Source of the DNA: Sphingobacterium thalpophilum
GTDB taxonomy: Bacteria > Bacteroidota > Bacteroidia > Sphingobacteriales > Sphingobacteriaceae
DNA: 64,000 nt
NCBI RefSeq assembly: GCF_038396785.1
Contig: NZ_CP151087.1
Location: 1,116,001-1,180,000, forward strand
Reading direction: 5' to 3'
This document shows positions 9,366 through 18,162 of the stretch, one piece after another (position 1 is the stretch's first letter; every line of letters begins with the position of its first letter). The notes under the pieces were generated by a model that worked only from the letters and a program-made list of their open reading frames with translations, did no database searches and was not told the DNA's origin. The translations under genes and the position numbers were made by a program.

Positions 9366-11138
9366 TTAGTTCCAACCGGGATTATTTGAAGTGATTGTGG
9401 TATTGACGCCCACTTCAGAATTGGGGATTGGGTAAAGCAAATGCTTTTCAGTGCGTATTTTCACAACCCCCACCTCATCGGTTCCACCAATTTTATTCAT
9501 CACATCAAGGTAAATCCCCCAACGGATCAAATCCCAGCGGCGGTCGCCTTCCAGTGCAAATTCCATTGCTCTCTCCTCCAGCACTGCAGAGCGGAATCCG
9601 CTTTGATTATCGATATTTCCATCTCCAGTGAGTCTACGGGGTGTCGCATTGCTTCTTTCGCGTACCTGATTGAGCTTTGCCAATGCCAATGTACGTGCTG
9701 CAGTACTGTTGTCTGCCTCATTGGCTGCCTCTGCATAGATGAGTAACACATCCGCAAATCGAAGGAAATACCACGGGGCATCTGTACGTTCCAGCTTATT
9801 GTTGCTCACATCACTATATTTTGTGAGATAAGCCAAAAAGGCCGGTGATTTTTCACTTCGGTATTGTGCGCCGTCATTAAACGGTGCTACCGGCGGTACC
9901 CAATTACCCTTATCATCGGTATAACCCTTTGCTTTATTCGTATACTCTTCGTTATTCGGGTAATACGATCCGCCACCCCAGCTGGAATCATCTCCTTGTC
10001 TGATCCAGCGGTGAATCACCCCTTTTACCACGCGCAAATCTTTGCTTTCAAACAATTTATACCAGTGATCGCGCATGCCCCACCATAGCCCGGTCTGTAT
10101 GTTGCCTTGATCATTGAAGGTTCCATTATAACCTTGTGAAAAAGTGACCCCATATTTTTCATCAGCAGACATAGACTGTAAAGTCCATATATGTTCGGTT
10201 TTATTTTTATTGGCGCGCGACCAGAGATTATCATAGCTCAGCAAACTATAATTGCCATACTCTCCATTAATGACCTGCAGCGCCTTGTCACGTGCTTTAC
10301 CAAAATACTCTTTTGCATTAAATCCTTCATAACCGGCAACGACCTTTTTAGAGACCACAAAAGATACAGGATTGGTGTACACCTTTTCACTGCCATTCAT
10401 GCTGTAAGGCTGCCCTCCTCTTACGGTAACGTTGCCCGATGCCAAAGATCCTGAAGCCATAGTGACATAAACTTTTGCCAATAAGGATGCGGCTGCTCCT
10501 GCTGAAGCTCGCCCTTCCTGAAATTTGCTATCCGTGTTTTTATAAAGCAATCCTTCAGCCTTGGTAAGCAATTCTATGATATGCTCATACACCTTACTGA
10601 CCGGCTGGCGTGGCTGATTGAGATCGGCACCCGAGTTGACGGAAGCATTACGGATGGGCACTTCGCCAAAGGCACGTACCAAAAGAAAGTAAGAATAAGC
10701 CTTTAGGAAATAGAGCTCACCGATCCCGTTGTTTTTGGCTGCTTCCGAAGCTTTGGTCATGGGTTCGATATTTTCTAGCGCTAAGTTTGCCCGATGAATA
10801 ATCGCATAAGGCTTTTCCCACATAGCAGAAGTATATTCATTGTTCTGAAAATTTCCTGCCCCCAAAGTTCCGAATGACCAATCCGGTCCAGTCATGTAAT
10901 CACAGTCAAATTCCAGTGCTGGAGGAAAAAGGTTCCAGCGAAACATATCGTCAAGCAGTTTGCTATAAGTTCCTACAACCCATTGGTTGACCCCTTCATC
11001 CGAATCCGGAATATCTTGCGGATCTATAAAATCAAACTTTTTTTCTTCCAGCATTTTCTCACATGAACTTAATCCCGCAAGACTGATCGATGCCAATAAG
11101 GCATATTTTATATATTGTTTGTAATTTTTAGTAGTCAT
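9366..11138 (-). CDS. SusD/RagB-family outer-membrane lipoprotein
   Basis: About 590 residues from the ATG at 11138 (MTTKNYKQYIKYALL); ATGs at 11144 and 11147 are also possible, while a reading to 11249 would overlap SusC by nearly 100 bases. The lipobox is SLAGLSSC. Typical SusD traits are the NQWVVGTYSK segment, TPR-like helices, APWYFLRFADVLLIYAEAAN and the C-terminal EFALEGDRRWDLIRWG. SusD proteins form the lid on the SusC barrel and help capture oligosaccharide. It lies 16 bases after SusC. The substrate is inferred to be manno-oligosaccharide from the adjacent GH26/GH130/epimerase genes. Confidence 0.93.
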   Translation of the reverse strand: MTTKNYKQYIKYALLASISLAGLSSCEKMLEEKKFDFIDPQDIPDSDEGVNQWVVGTYSKLLDDMFRWNLFPPALEFDCDYMTGPDWSFGTLGAGNFQNNEYTSAMWEKPYAIIHRANLALENIEPMTKASEAAKNNGIGELYFLKAYSYFLLVRAFGEVPIRNASVNSGADLNQPRQPVSKVYEHIIELLTKAEGLLYKNTDSKFQEGRASAGAAASLLAKVYVTMASGSLASGNVTVRGGQPYSMNGSEKVYTNPVSFVVSKKVVAGYEGFNAKEYFGKARDKALQVINGEYGNYSLLSYDNLWSRANKNKTEHIWTLQSMSADEKYGVTFSQGYNGTFNDQGNIQTGLWWGMRDHWYKLFESKDLRVVKGVIHRWIRQGDDSSWGGGSYYPNNEEYTNKAKGYTDDKGNWVPPVAPFNDGAQYRSEKSPAFLAYLTKYSDVSNNKLERTDAPWYFLRFADVLLIYAEAANEADNSTAARTLALAKLNQVRERSNATPRRLTGDGNIDNQSGFRSAVLEERAMEFALEGDRRWDLIRWGIYLDVMNKIGGTDEVGVVKIRTEKHLLYPIPNSEVGVNTTITSNNPGWN

Positions 11139-11154
11139 GATCATCATAATTAGG

Positions 11155-14100
11155 TTAAAAATCGGCTTTAATTCCCAGTGAGAAAGTTCTGCTACTTGGA
11201 TAAGAATAAATATCCACGCCTTTTCGCGAAGCGTCACCACCAAATGCATTTACATCCGGGTCAAACCAGCTATAGTCTGTGATAGTTAAAAGATTGGTCG
11301 CACTTGCATAGAGATAAAGCGAATTAAGTCCTTTAAACGGTGCCTTAAATGTATAACCCAGATTGACGTTCTTTAGCCGAACATAAGAGCCATTTTCAAC
11401 ATAACGATCCGAGGTTAACATGGTACGGTTGTACGTGGAGACCGCTTTAGGCCATAAAGCATTTTCCTTGTTTTCTTCCGTCCAGCGCGTGCTATAAATA
11501 TCCTGTGTGATATTACCCAAATTGGCCATTTTCATATCGATCAGGTTGCCATTGAAAATATCGTTACCGATAGATCCCTGCCAGAAGAAACCGAGCGTGA
11601 ACTCCTTATATTTAAAATTATTGGTCAGACCAAAAACGAAATCTGGATTTGTATTTCCGATTATTGTACGGTCACTAGCTGTAATTTGACCATCACCATT
11701 CAAGTCGCGGTATTTAATTTCGCCAAGTTTGGACCGCACAAGGGCATCGCTGGCATTAGCATAGGTCTGATCTGCACGAACTTCGGCTTCATTATCGTAA
11801 AAGCCATCTTCGATATAACCGAACATAGAACCTATCGGCATGCCATTTCGCTGGATAAAGATATTATCGGCATTGTACCATAACCGTTCGGCAAAACGAT
11901 CTGCTGCAAGACCGCCGATTGCATTCCTATTGAATGAGATATTAGCATCGATATTCCATTTAAAGGCATCGCGGTCAACAGCAACGAATTTACCTGTTAA
12001 CTCAAGCCCCTTATTGGTGACATAGCCCGAATTGACCCACTGTGTTCTCATTCCGTTGCTTGAAGCAATATTTACATTCTGTAACAGGTCATTAGTCTTT
12101 TTGTAATAGGCATCGATCGTAAATTGGATACGGTTATTTAGAAAGGCCATGTCCAATCCTAGGTTATACTGGTCTGTGGTCTCCCATTTGAGATTTTTAT
12201 TTAATGCACCGCGCCAGTCTACCTCCGCAAAACCACTGCTAAGCGCTCCGCCCAAAGGATAGTTGGCTACGGCCAGATAAGCTCTTGTCTGATACGCATT
12301 GACGCCCTGATTACCCGTACGCCCGTAGCTTGCCCGCAATTTTAGATCATTGAAAACACCAAGATTTTTCACGAATTGCTCCTCAGAGATTCTCCAGGCC
12401 AGTGCTCCGGAGAGAAAATTGGCAAATTTCTGTCCTTCGGTCAATCGGCTCGAACCGTCACGGCGAAAAGACGCTGTAGCGATGTACTTACCTTTGTATG
12501 AATAATTTGCCCTAGCTAACACGGAAGCCAGCTGCGTCCGCCCACGGCTACTCACCAAAGGGCCCGGATTTAAGCCCGCAGCCATATCAAACTCGCCTGT
12601 AATATCATTCGGAAAATTGGTGGCTGTCATGGATTTGGCCGAGTAATTTGCCTGCTCATAGGTAAAACCTGCTACCGCATTTAGGCTATGAACTTGCTGA
12701 AAAGTTTTGTCAAAAGTTAGCAAGGATTCACTCGTTAGACTCTGGTACCAATTGTCGCTCTGTCCGGCACTTCCATTTTTTGGTGTTCTTCCCTCCTGCG
12801 TATTGCGGTTATAATACGTATTTCGGTTATTATTGGAGTACGAAAATCCCAAGTTCTGGCGGAAGGTTAAGAATGGTAATAGCTTGACACTTGCGTACGA
12901 CGAACTGAAAACATTGTTAGCCCGCAGCTGATCCTTCGCTGTATTGACATAAACCCCCGGGTTGGAAGCCAACCAGTTCAGCTGATCGGACTCTATGGTA
13001 CTCATGTCAGGGCCATAAGTCACAGGAAATATCAATGCCGAACGAATAATCCCGTAATCGTATGCATTTGATTTCGCAAAATTCGTGAGTCCATTTGTAT
13101 AGTTGATATTGGCACCCAGTTCAAGCCAAGACCTCACTTTTCGACCGATATTAGTACGTAGGGCAACGCGTTGGTAATCTGAGTTTTTTATAGTTCCACC
13201 CTGATTCAGAAAATTTCCTGAAAACATGTGCCAACCTTTTTCACTGCCACCTGATACACTAAGATTATATTCTTGGGAAAATCCATTTTGATAAATTTCA
13301 TCCTGCCAGTCAGCCCCTTGCACCAATGTCTGATTACCATACTGATCGGTACGCAGCCCCTGATTTAAAAAATCTTCCGGCGAGGGCTGATATTTTCCCG
13401 ATGTCGTTACCGGCTGACCGTTTATTGTCGGATAGGACCAGGTGCCCGGATAAGGTAATAGCTGATAATCCACTCCTTCATAATTTTTACTATTGACAGC
13501 CTGTTCGTTAATATAAGATGCATAATCGAAAGGTCCGAGCATTTTGACTTTCCGTCCAAGTGTGGCCATTCCAAAATTAGCATTTAGCTCAACCTTTTCG
13601 TTTCCATTTTCACCTCGCTTTGTTGTAATCAATACCACCCCATTTGCGCCCCTTGAGCCATAAATAGCTGTAGCGGAAGCGTCTTTTAGCACTTCGATCG
13701 ATTCAATATCATTGGGATTGATCGATGCAAGCGCATTGGCGGTTTGGTTATTATTTTCATTGGCACTGCTCGCTGGTGTAGAAGCCATGTCAAAGGGAAT
13801 TCCATCAACAATATAGAGGGGCTGTGAATTTGTTGAGAAGGAGTTCGTTCCCCGTATGGTAATAGAAACACCTGCGCCAGGAGCGCCATCATTCTGGTTG
13901 ACTGTAACGCCTGCCATACGCCCCTGTAGTGCCTGATTGATACTGGGAGCGGGATTTCCCGCCAAAATATCAGCAGCCTTCACTTGGCTTACGGCTCCGG
14001 ATAGATCTCTTTTTTTCACTTTGCCGTAACCTACTACGACGACCTCGTCCAAGACATCCGATTTCGGATTTAGAAAAACTTTGATTGACTCCCGAGTGGT

Positions 14101-14352
14101 GACTTTTAAAGTACGAGTCTCCATACCTAGAAACGATACATAGAGATTATCCCCTACACTGACCTCAAGTTGGTAATTTCCCTTCTCGTCTGTCAGCGCA
14201 GTTTTTCCTGCGCCACTGCGCACTGTCGCACCGGCTATTGGTAAATTGGTTTGTTGATTAATTACCTGTCCCGATAGCTGCAGTTTCTGGGCAAAAGTAA
14301 GCATCGGAGTAAGGCCAGCAACCATACAGGCATAAAAGATTTTCTTGATCAT
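11155..14352 (-). CDS. SusC/RagA TonB-linked outer-membrane transporter
   Basis: A 1065-residue protein: signal peptide (LTPMLTFAQ), CarboxypepD_reg-like domain (residues ~25-105, INQQTNLPIAGATVRS), then the plug with the SusC/RagA motifs DEVVVVGYGKVKKRDLSGAV, NQALQGRMAGV and DASATAIYGSRGANGVVLI, and a ~750-residue beta-barrel ending in an aromatic-terminated strand (TFSLGIKADF). It is the first structural gene of the mannan PUL and is expected to import oligosaccharides using TonB energy. A candidate promoter lies about 48 bases upstream, and an AraC regulator gene precedes it. Confidence 0.95.
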   Translation of the reverse strand: MIKKIFYACMVAGLTPMLTFAQKLQLSGQVINQQTNLPIAGATVRSGAGKTALTDEKGNYQLEVSVGDNLYVSFLGMETRTLKVTTRESIKVFLNPKSDVLDEVVVVGYGKVKKRDLSGAVSQVKAADILAGNPAPSINQALQGRMAGVTVNQNDGAPGAGVSITIRGTNSFSTNSQPLYIVDGIPFDMASTPASSANENNNQTANALASINPNDIESIEVLKDASATAIYGSRGANGVVLITTKRGENGNEKVELNANFGMATLGRKVKMLGPFDYASYINEQAVNSKNYEGVDYQLLPYPGTWSYPTINGQPVTTSGKYQPSPEDFLNQGLRTDQYGNQTLVQGADWQDEIYQNGFSQEYNLSVSGGSEKGWHMFSGNFLNQGGTIKNSDYQRVALRTNIGRKVRSWLELGANINYTNGLTNFAKSNAYDYGIIRSALIFPVTYGPDMSTIESDQLNWLASNPGVYVNTAKDQLRANNVFSSSYASVKLLPFLTFRQNLGFSYSNNNRNTYYNRNTQEGRTPKNGSAGQSDNWYQSLTSESLLTFDKTFQQVHSLNAVAGFTYEQANYSAKSMTATNFPNDITGEFDMAAGLNPGPLVSSRGRTQLASVLARANYSYKGKYIATASFRRDGSSRLTEGQKFANFLSGALAWRISEEQFVKNLGVFNDLKLRASYGRTGNQGVNAYQTRAYLAVANYPLGGALSSGFAEVDWRGALNKNLKWETTDQYNLGLDMAFLNNRIQFTIDAYYKKTNDLLQNVNIASSNGMRTQWVNSGYVTNKGLELTGKFVAVDRDAFKWNIDANISFNRNAIGGLAADRFAERLWYNADNIFIQRNGMPIGSMFGYIEDGFYDNEAEVRADQTYANASDALVRSKLGEIKYRDLNGDGQITASDRTIIGNTNPDFVFGLTNNFKYKEFTLGFFWQGSIGNDIFNGNLIDMKMANLGNITQDIYSTRWTEENKENALWPKAVSTYNRTMLTSDRYVENGSYVRLKNVNLGYTFKAPFKGLNSLYLYASATNLLTITDYSWFDPDVNAFGGDASRKGVDIYSYPSSRTFSLGIKADF

Positions 14353-14399
14353 TTTTGAGTTCCCTTAAAATTGGTTATTTAAATTGCTTTAACTTATTC

Positions 14400-14407
14400 C
14401 AAAACTA
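14400..14407 (-). promoter_or_regulatory. Candidate -7 box of the mannan PUL promoter
   Basis: On the minus strand this reads TAGTTTTG, a full match to the Bacteroidota -7 consensus TAnnTTTG, 48 bases before the SusC start. No convincing -33 TTTG was found at the usual spacing (only a weak TTGA at about 14422-14425), which fits a promoter needing an activator. Confidence 0.4.
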
Positions 14408-14537
14408 AGGAGAATGCATATTCAAGGATAATACTTTTTTATCTTCTTCTCATGCTATTTCAACCAAAAATGGCTTTCATAACTTTTTAAAGTGAGGTAT
14501 GGCCTATATTTTTTTAACAGCATGTATGGCTTGCTGT

Positions 14538-15410
14538 TCACAAATAGAATTTTGAATTTCGATATTTATTCCGGAAGTCCGTTGGAGTTGCCCCCTTTTT
14601 CTTCATAAAGATCCGATTAAAATTGGACAGATTGTTAAACCCCGACAATAATGCGATTTCGGCAATACTGTGTGTTGTATCGACAAGCATGCGGCTGGCG
14701 TGTCCCAAGCGAATATCATTTAGGGTATCGACAAAAGTTCTGCCCGTACGTTGTTTAAGGAATCGACTTAAAGACACATCCGTCATCCCAATCAGATCTG
14801 CCGCTTCACCGAGAGACACTTCTTTCTGATAATTTTTAGAAAGGTAACGCAATACTTTTTCGACACGACGGCTATCGTGTTTTCCGGTACTACTATGGAA
14901 AGAACGGCTGCAGAGTTCCCTCATATTTTCATCCTGCGACAACTTAAATAGGATATCGTACAAACCAACGACAGAATAAAAGCCGTCTTTTTCATGGGAG
15001 AGCTTTTTTATGGCTTCCTGTACAACCAAAATTGTTTGCATACTGAACGTCACGCCGTACACCGCTTTTTCGAACAATTGTTTAATCGAACGAAATTGAT
15101 TTTTATTGAGCAGCGTTTCACCAAATAAATCTGGCTGGAACTGTATGGTGATCTCCGAAATATTGGTAGACTGACATTTGTGATCAAACCACCCGTGCTC
15201 CAGATTCGCATTTGCGATCAGTGTTAATTCAAGTTCTTCGATTTCCTCTATACTGTCCCCTACGATGCGTTGTGCGCCAGCAGCATTTTCAATGAAATTG
15301 AGCTCAAATTCTGAATGCACATGAATTGGAAAATCAAAACGTGACTTCTTTCTGGCAAATACCATGAAACAATCTTTATCGGATAGTGGTGTGACTTCTC
15401 TTAATATCAT
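14538..15410 (-). CDS. AraC-family transcriptional regulator of the mannan PUL
   Basis: About 290 residues from the ATG at 15410. A longer open frame to 15590 begins at a TTG and its extra part is a relic of another gene, so it is rejected. The N-terminal half is a cupin-like sensor (FPIHVHSEFELNFIENAAG). The C-terminal ~100 residues are a double HTH: GEAADLIGMTDVSLSRFLKQ and the recognition block IAEIALLSGFNNLSNFNRIF followed by KKKGATPTDFR. It lies 185 bases upstream of SusC in the same direction and is the likely activator of the PUL. The inducer is unknown. Confidence 0.88.
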   Translation of the reverse strand: MILREVTPLSDKDCFMVFARKKSRFDFPIHVHSEFELNFIENAAGAQRIVGDSIEEIEELELTLIANANLEHGWFDHKCQSTNISEITIQFQPDLFGETLLNKNQFRSIKQLFEKAVYGVTFSMQTILVVQEAIKKLSHEKDGFYSVVGLYDILFKLSQDENMRELCSRSFHSSTGKHDSRRVEKVLRYLSKNYQKEVSLGEAADLIGMTDVSLSRFLKQRTGRTFVDTLNDIRLGHASRMLVDTTHSIAEIALLSGFNNLSNFNRIFMKKKGATPTDFRNKYRNSKFYL

Positions 15411-15506
15411 AGACAGAATTGAAAGGCGAATTGGACTTAAATAATAAATGTCCAAATGTCGTTTATTTTTTTTGAATAAAAAAATAGCTGGTGGCGGACA
15501 GTGCCA

Positions 15507-15650
15507 TCTACCGATCATGCGGCTTGTCAGAAAACTGACGAGGATACCCGGCGCAACTGTCCATACCGTCTGCAGCAAATCGCCCAGCAAGCTACTGCCC
15601 CAGCTGGAACAGATCGTGCTCCCGAGGGAAGAGATGTCATACGCTTGACG
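15507..15650 (-). pseudogene. Relic copy of the small cassette gene at 20907-21089
   Basis: Translated on the minus strand this stretch reads SSLGSTICSSWGSSLLGD, LLQTVWTVAPGILVSFLTSR, close to the intact small hydrophobic protein at 20907-21089 (ALGGTICSIWASISLGD, LLQTVLTAALGTVVSFATSR). DNA identity is high over about 85 bases around the shared string CCGTCTGCAGCAAATCGCCC. There is no ATG in frame, and the frame runs into the AraC gene. It indicates an earlier copy of the DUF6266-type cassette here, of which only the last gene survives in part. Confidence 0.7.
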
Positions 15651-15665
15651 ATTAAACCAAATTCT

Positions 15666-18053
15666 TCAGAGTACTAGCTTCAATCCAATGGAAATATTCC
15701 GTCCCGGAAGGGGGGCGAGATATTTGAGTATGGAATTTTGCGGACGTGCTTCTACATTCAATAGATTATTTCCTGAAATAAAATAGACAAACTCATATCT
15801 TTTTACATTTACCTTATAACCTAATTGTCCTGTTAACAAAGAATAAGCTGGCATCGGCGGCTCAATATTGATATTTTTACCCAAATAACGTTGTTTCAGA
15901 TACCGATCAAAATTGGCGTTCCCAAAAAACTTTTTATAGTGAAGTGCAACCGACATTCCATACCTACTGGTTGGTAGGTTGGGCATAAAGTCACCTTCTG
16001 CCCATTTGCGCATGTTGTCATCCGAAGTATTTATATTTTTGACAAGATCAGCGAAAACATTTAACGCTACATGACAATCTGAGGTCCATGCATAGGTATA
16101 GCCTCCCTCGAGCTCCCAGCCCTGAATTTCGGTATCTGAAGCACGCCATTCCTTAACCAAAAATCCTCCAGAACGAGAAATGCCTGTATGGGCCAAATAC
16201 AGGTAATCTTTAAAAAAACTGCGGTAATGCGTCGCCGACCATTTGAATCCTCCATATTTTACTCCTGCGGATAACTCATAAGAATTTGAGCTTTCCTTGT
16301 TCAGTCGATCATCTCCACTTTCTTCTACCAGGATTGCAAAATGATCATTGCCGGCATAAAGTTCATTCACCCCTGGTGCGCGTTCTGCGTGTGAAAATGT
16401 AGCTTGTACATAGGCAATATCAAAAATTGAATACTTGATATCTCCCGAAAAATGGTTTAAGTTAAAATCTCGGGCTGAAAGATTACCTCCGGCCATCCCC
16501 CTGCTGCGCTGATAAGTGGGATCGCTCAATGTACGCCGCGCAACCCAGTCATGCCGATAGCCTAAATGAGCGGTAATTGGATTAAGTTCTATTGTCTGCA
16601 AGGTAAAGATCCCTCCTTCCCGACTCAGATTATTGGGGATATAACGCCGATCGCCTTCTCCCCTTAAGGTCACAACTGAAAAATCAACCCCACTCGTCCC
16701 AGACCAAAAAGGATTAAACTGTTGCGTTATCTCCGATCGAAATGCATGACGCTCACTATCGAACTTATTGACACGATACCTGCCCAGGAGCTCCCGGTCG
16801 TCTGATACCTCACCGCGGTAGTTAAATTTAACCGCCGAGATCAACTGTGTTTTTGGCTTAAAAGCAGCTTCTACCTGCCAGGCATACGAATAAGTGCGCG
16901 TATTGATCGGTTCATATATCGGGGTCCAAACTGTCGTGTGACTATGGACAGGCTTATTGCGCTGCGCAAAACCGGGAATACCATAATAGCTTTCAAGCGC
17001 GTAAAGCCCCAGACCTAGTTGAAAGTTGTCTCTGATATAGCTGGCACCTGCATTGACAGCATTTCTCGCGGCATGGCTATTGGGCATCACGCCACGCTTG
17101 ACCGGTGCGTAATCGGTAATCCCATGAACGACTTCAGTGTAAAGTGGCGTGTTGGGATCCTGCCCAGCGACATATTTGTCATTTTGAGGGTTTAGGACCT
17201 TTGATCCATTGATAAATGAATAATCTTCAAAGGTATACAGATCGGCTTCCGATAAGCCCCACTTTGGATCGCCCATATGCTCGATCACGAACTGGCTCAA
17301 ATAGGGATATAGCGTCAGATTTCGAATCGTCTCCCGATCGACATTGACCTGTGCCATTGCGGCGGTCAAATGATCGATCTTTGGATCATAAGCAATGGCT
17401 GCTTTTGTATTGCCCGGGATCTTGAGATTTCCGTGCGTGAGCCTCATTGCGCCAATATGTCCCACCCAGTACTTTCCAATGTTTGCATTGAAAGCCAGCG
17501 ATTGGCTATTGCCATTATTCGTTCCTAACTCCGCACTGGCCTGACCTGTAATCTGCTTGGGCAGACGATTCATCGGAATGGTGTTGTCTTTAACATTGAC
17601 CGCTCCACCAATGGCCTTTCCTCCGAATAATACAGTCGCAGCACCCTTGTATAATTCTATTTCGCGTAGGTTGTCCATATCGAAATTGGGGTTTATGTTT
17701 GGACTGATTCCCGATAAATCATTGATCGAAAGTCCATTGGACAGCACACTTACCCTGCTACCACTTAGACTCCGGATCATAGGCATACCCGAATTGGGGC
17801 CAAAAGAAGCATTTTGTATCCCAGGGATATGGCTCAATGTTTCACCAAGCGTTTGTGCCTGTATACGATCGAGCTGCTTTCGATCCAGCCTCGTCTTTTG
17901 CCCATGGCCCGGTACAAAGCCAGTGGTCTCCGCGGTCGGAAGCCTATAGCTTCGCAATGTATCCACTGCTGGTTTACGCTGTGATCGCACTGTTTGTGCG
18001 ATAGATAATAGCATTAGAGATGCTAAAAAAACTTCTTTCTGATACCGTAACAT
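15666..18053 (-). CDS. TonB-dependent receptor, possibly for zinc (ZnuD-like)
   Basis: A 795-residue outer-membrane receptor with a signal peptide (SIAQTVRSQ), a plug domain (LDRKQLDRIQAQTLGETLSH, MPMIRSLSGSRVSVLSNG, KGAATVLFGGKAIGGAVNV) and a beta-barrel ending FVYFISGNNLL...GRNISIGLKLVL. It has no CarboxypepD_reg domain and no SusD partner, so it is a classical receptor, not a SusC. The segment RAPGVNELYAGNDHF resembles the ZnuD/TdfJ zinc-receptor group. The start region faces a 19-bp palindrome and a divergent lipoprotein gene. Zinc is an inference; iron or copper complexes remain possible. Confidence 0.85.
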   Translation of the reverse strand: MLRYQKEVFLASLMLLSIAQTVRSQRKPAVDTLRSYRLPTAETTGFVPGHGQKTRLDRKQLDRIQAQTLGETLSHIPGIQNASFGPNSGMPMIRSLSGSRVSVLSNGLSINDLSGISPNINPNFDMDNLREIELYKGAATVLFGGKAIGGAVNVKDNTIPMNRLPKQITGQASAELGTNNGNSQSLAFNANIGKYWVGHIGAMRLTHGNLKIPGNTKAAIAYDPKIDHLTAAMAQVNVDRETIRNLTLYPYLSQFVIEHMGDPKWGLSEADLYTFEDYSFINGSKVLNPQNDKYVAGQDPNTPLYTEVVHGITDYAPVKRGVMPNSHAARNAVNAGASYIRDNFQLGLGLYALESYYGIPGFAQRNKPVHSHTTVWTPIYEPINTRTYSYAWQVEAAFKPKTQLISAVKFNYRGEVSDDRELLGRYRVNKFDSERHAFRSEITQQFNPFWSGTSGVDFSVVTLRGEGDRRYIPNNLSREGGIFTLQTIELNPITAHLGYRHDWVARRTLSDPTYQRSRGMAGGNLSARDFNLNHFSGDIKYSIFDIAYVQATFSHAERAPGVNELYAGNDHFAILVEESGDDRLNKESSNSYELSAGVKYGGFKWSATHYRSFFKDYLYLAHTGISRSGGFLVKEWRASDTEIQGWELEGGYTYAWTSDCHVALNVFADLVKNINTSDDNMRKWAEGDFMPNLPTSRYGMSVALHYKKFFGNANFDRYLKQRYLGKNINIEPPMPAYSLLTGQLGYKVNVKRYEFVYFISGNNLLNVEARPQNSILKYLAPLPGRNISIGLKLVL

Positions 18054-18102
18054 CGTGTAGCCTATTCCTGTTTGAGCTGCAAAATTAAAAAAAAAAATTG
18101 CA

Positions 18103-18121
18103 AATGCAATATAGTTGCATT
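18103..18121. promoter_or_regulatory. 19-bp palindromic operator between receptor and lipoprotein
   Basis: Perfect arms AATGCAA and TTGCATT with a 5-base spacer TATAG. The 19-bp size fits Fur/Zur-family operators. It lies in the divergent region of the TonB receptor and the lipoprotein. For the plus-strand gene it overlaps a TTGC at 18115, which stands 19 bases before TACCTTCG (18138-18145), a near match to the Bacteroidota -7 box. A regulator bound here would block both genes. Confidence 0.5.
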
Positions 18122-18162
18122 AATAATTTACAATCATTACCTTCGTCAAAAATTTACAGCAC

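Noticed and set aside
9366..11249. Longer SusD start at 11249
   Set aside because: It would overlap SusC by 95 bases and place 37 extra residues before a normal lipoprotein signal peptide that starts at 11138.
15411..15590. N-terminal extension of the AraC regulator from a TTG
   Set aside because: The extra residues are the relic of the small cassette gene; a normal AraC start with ATG exists at 15410.
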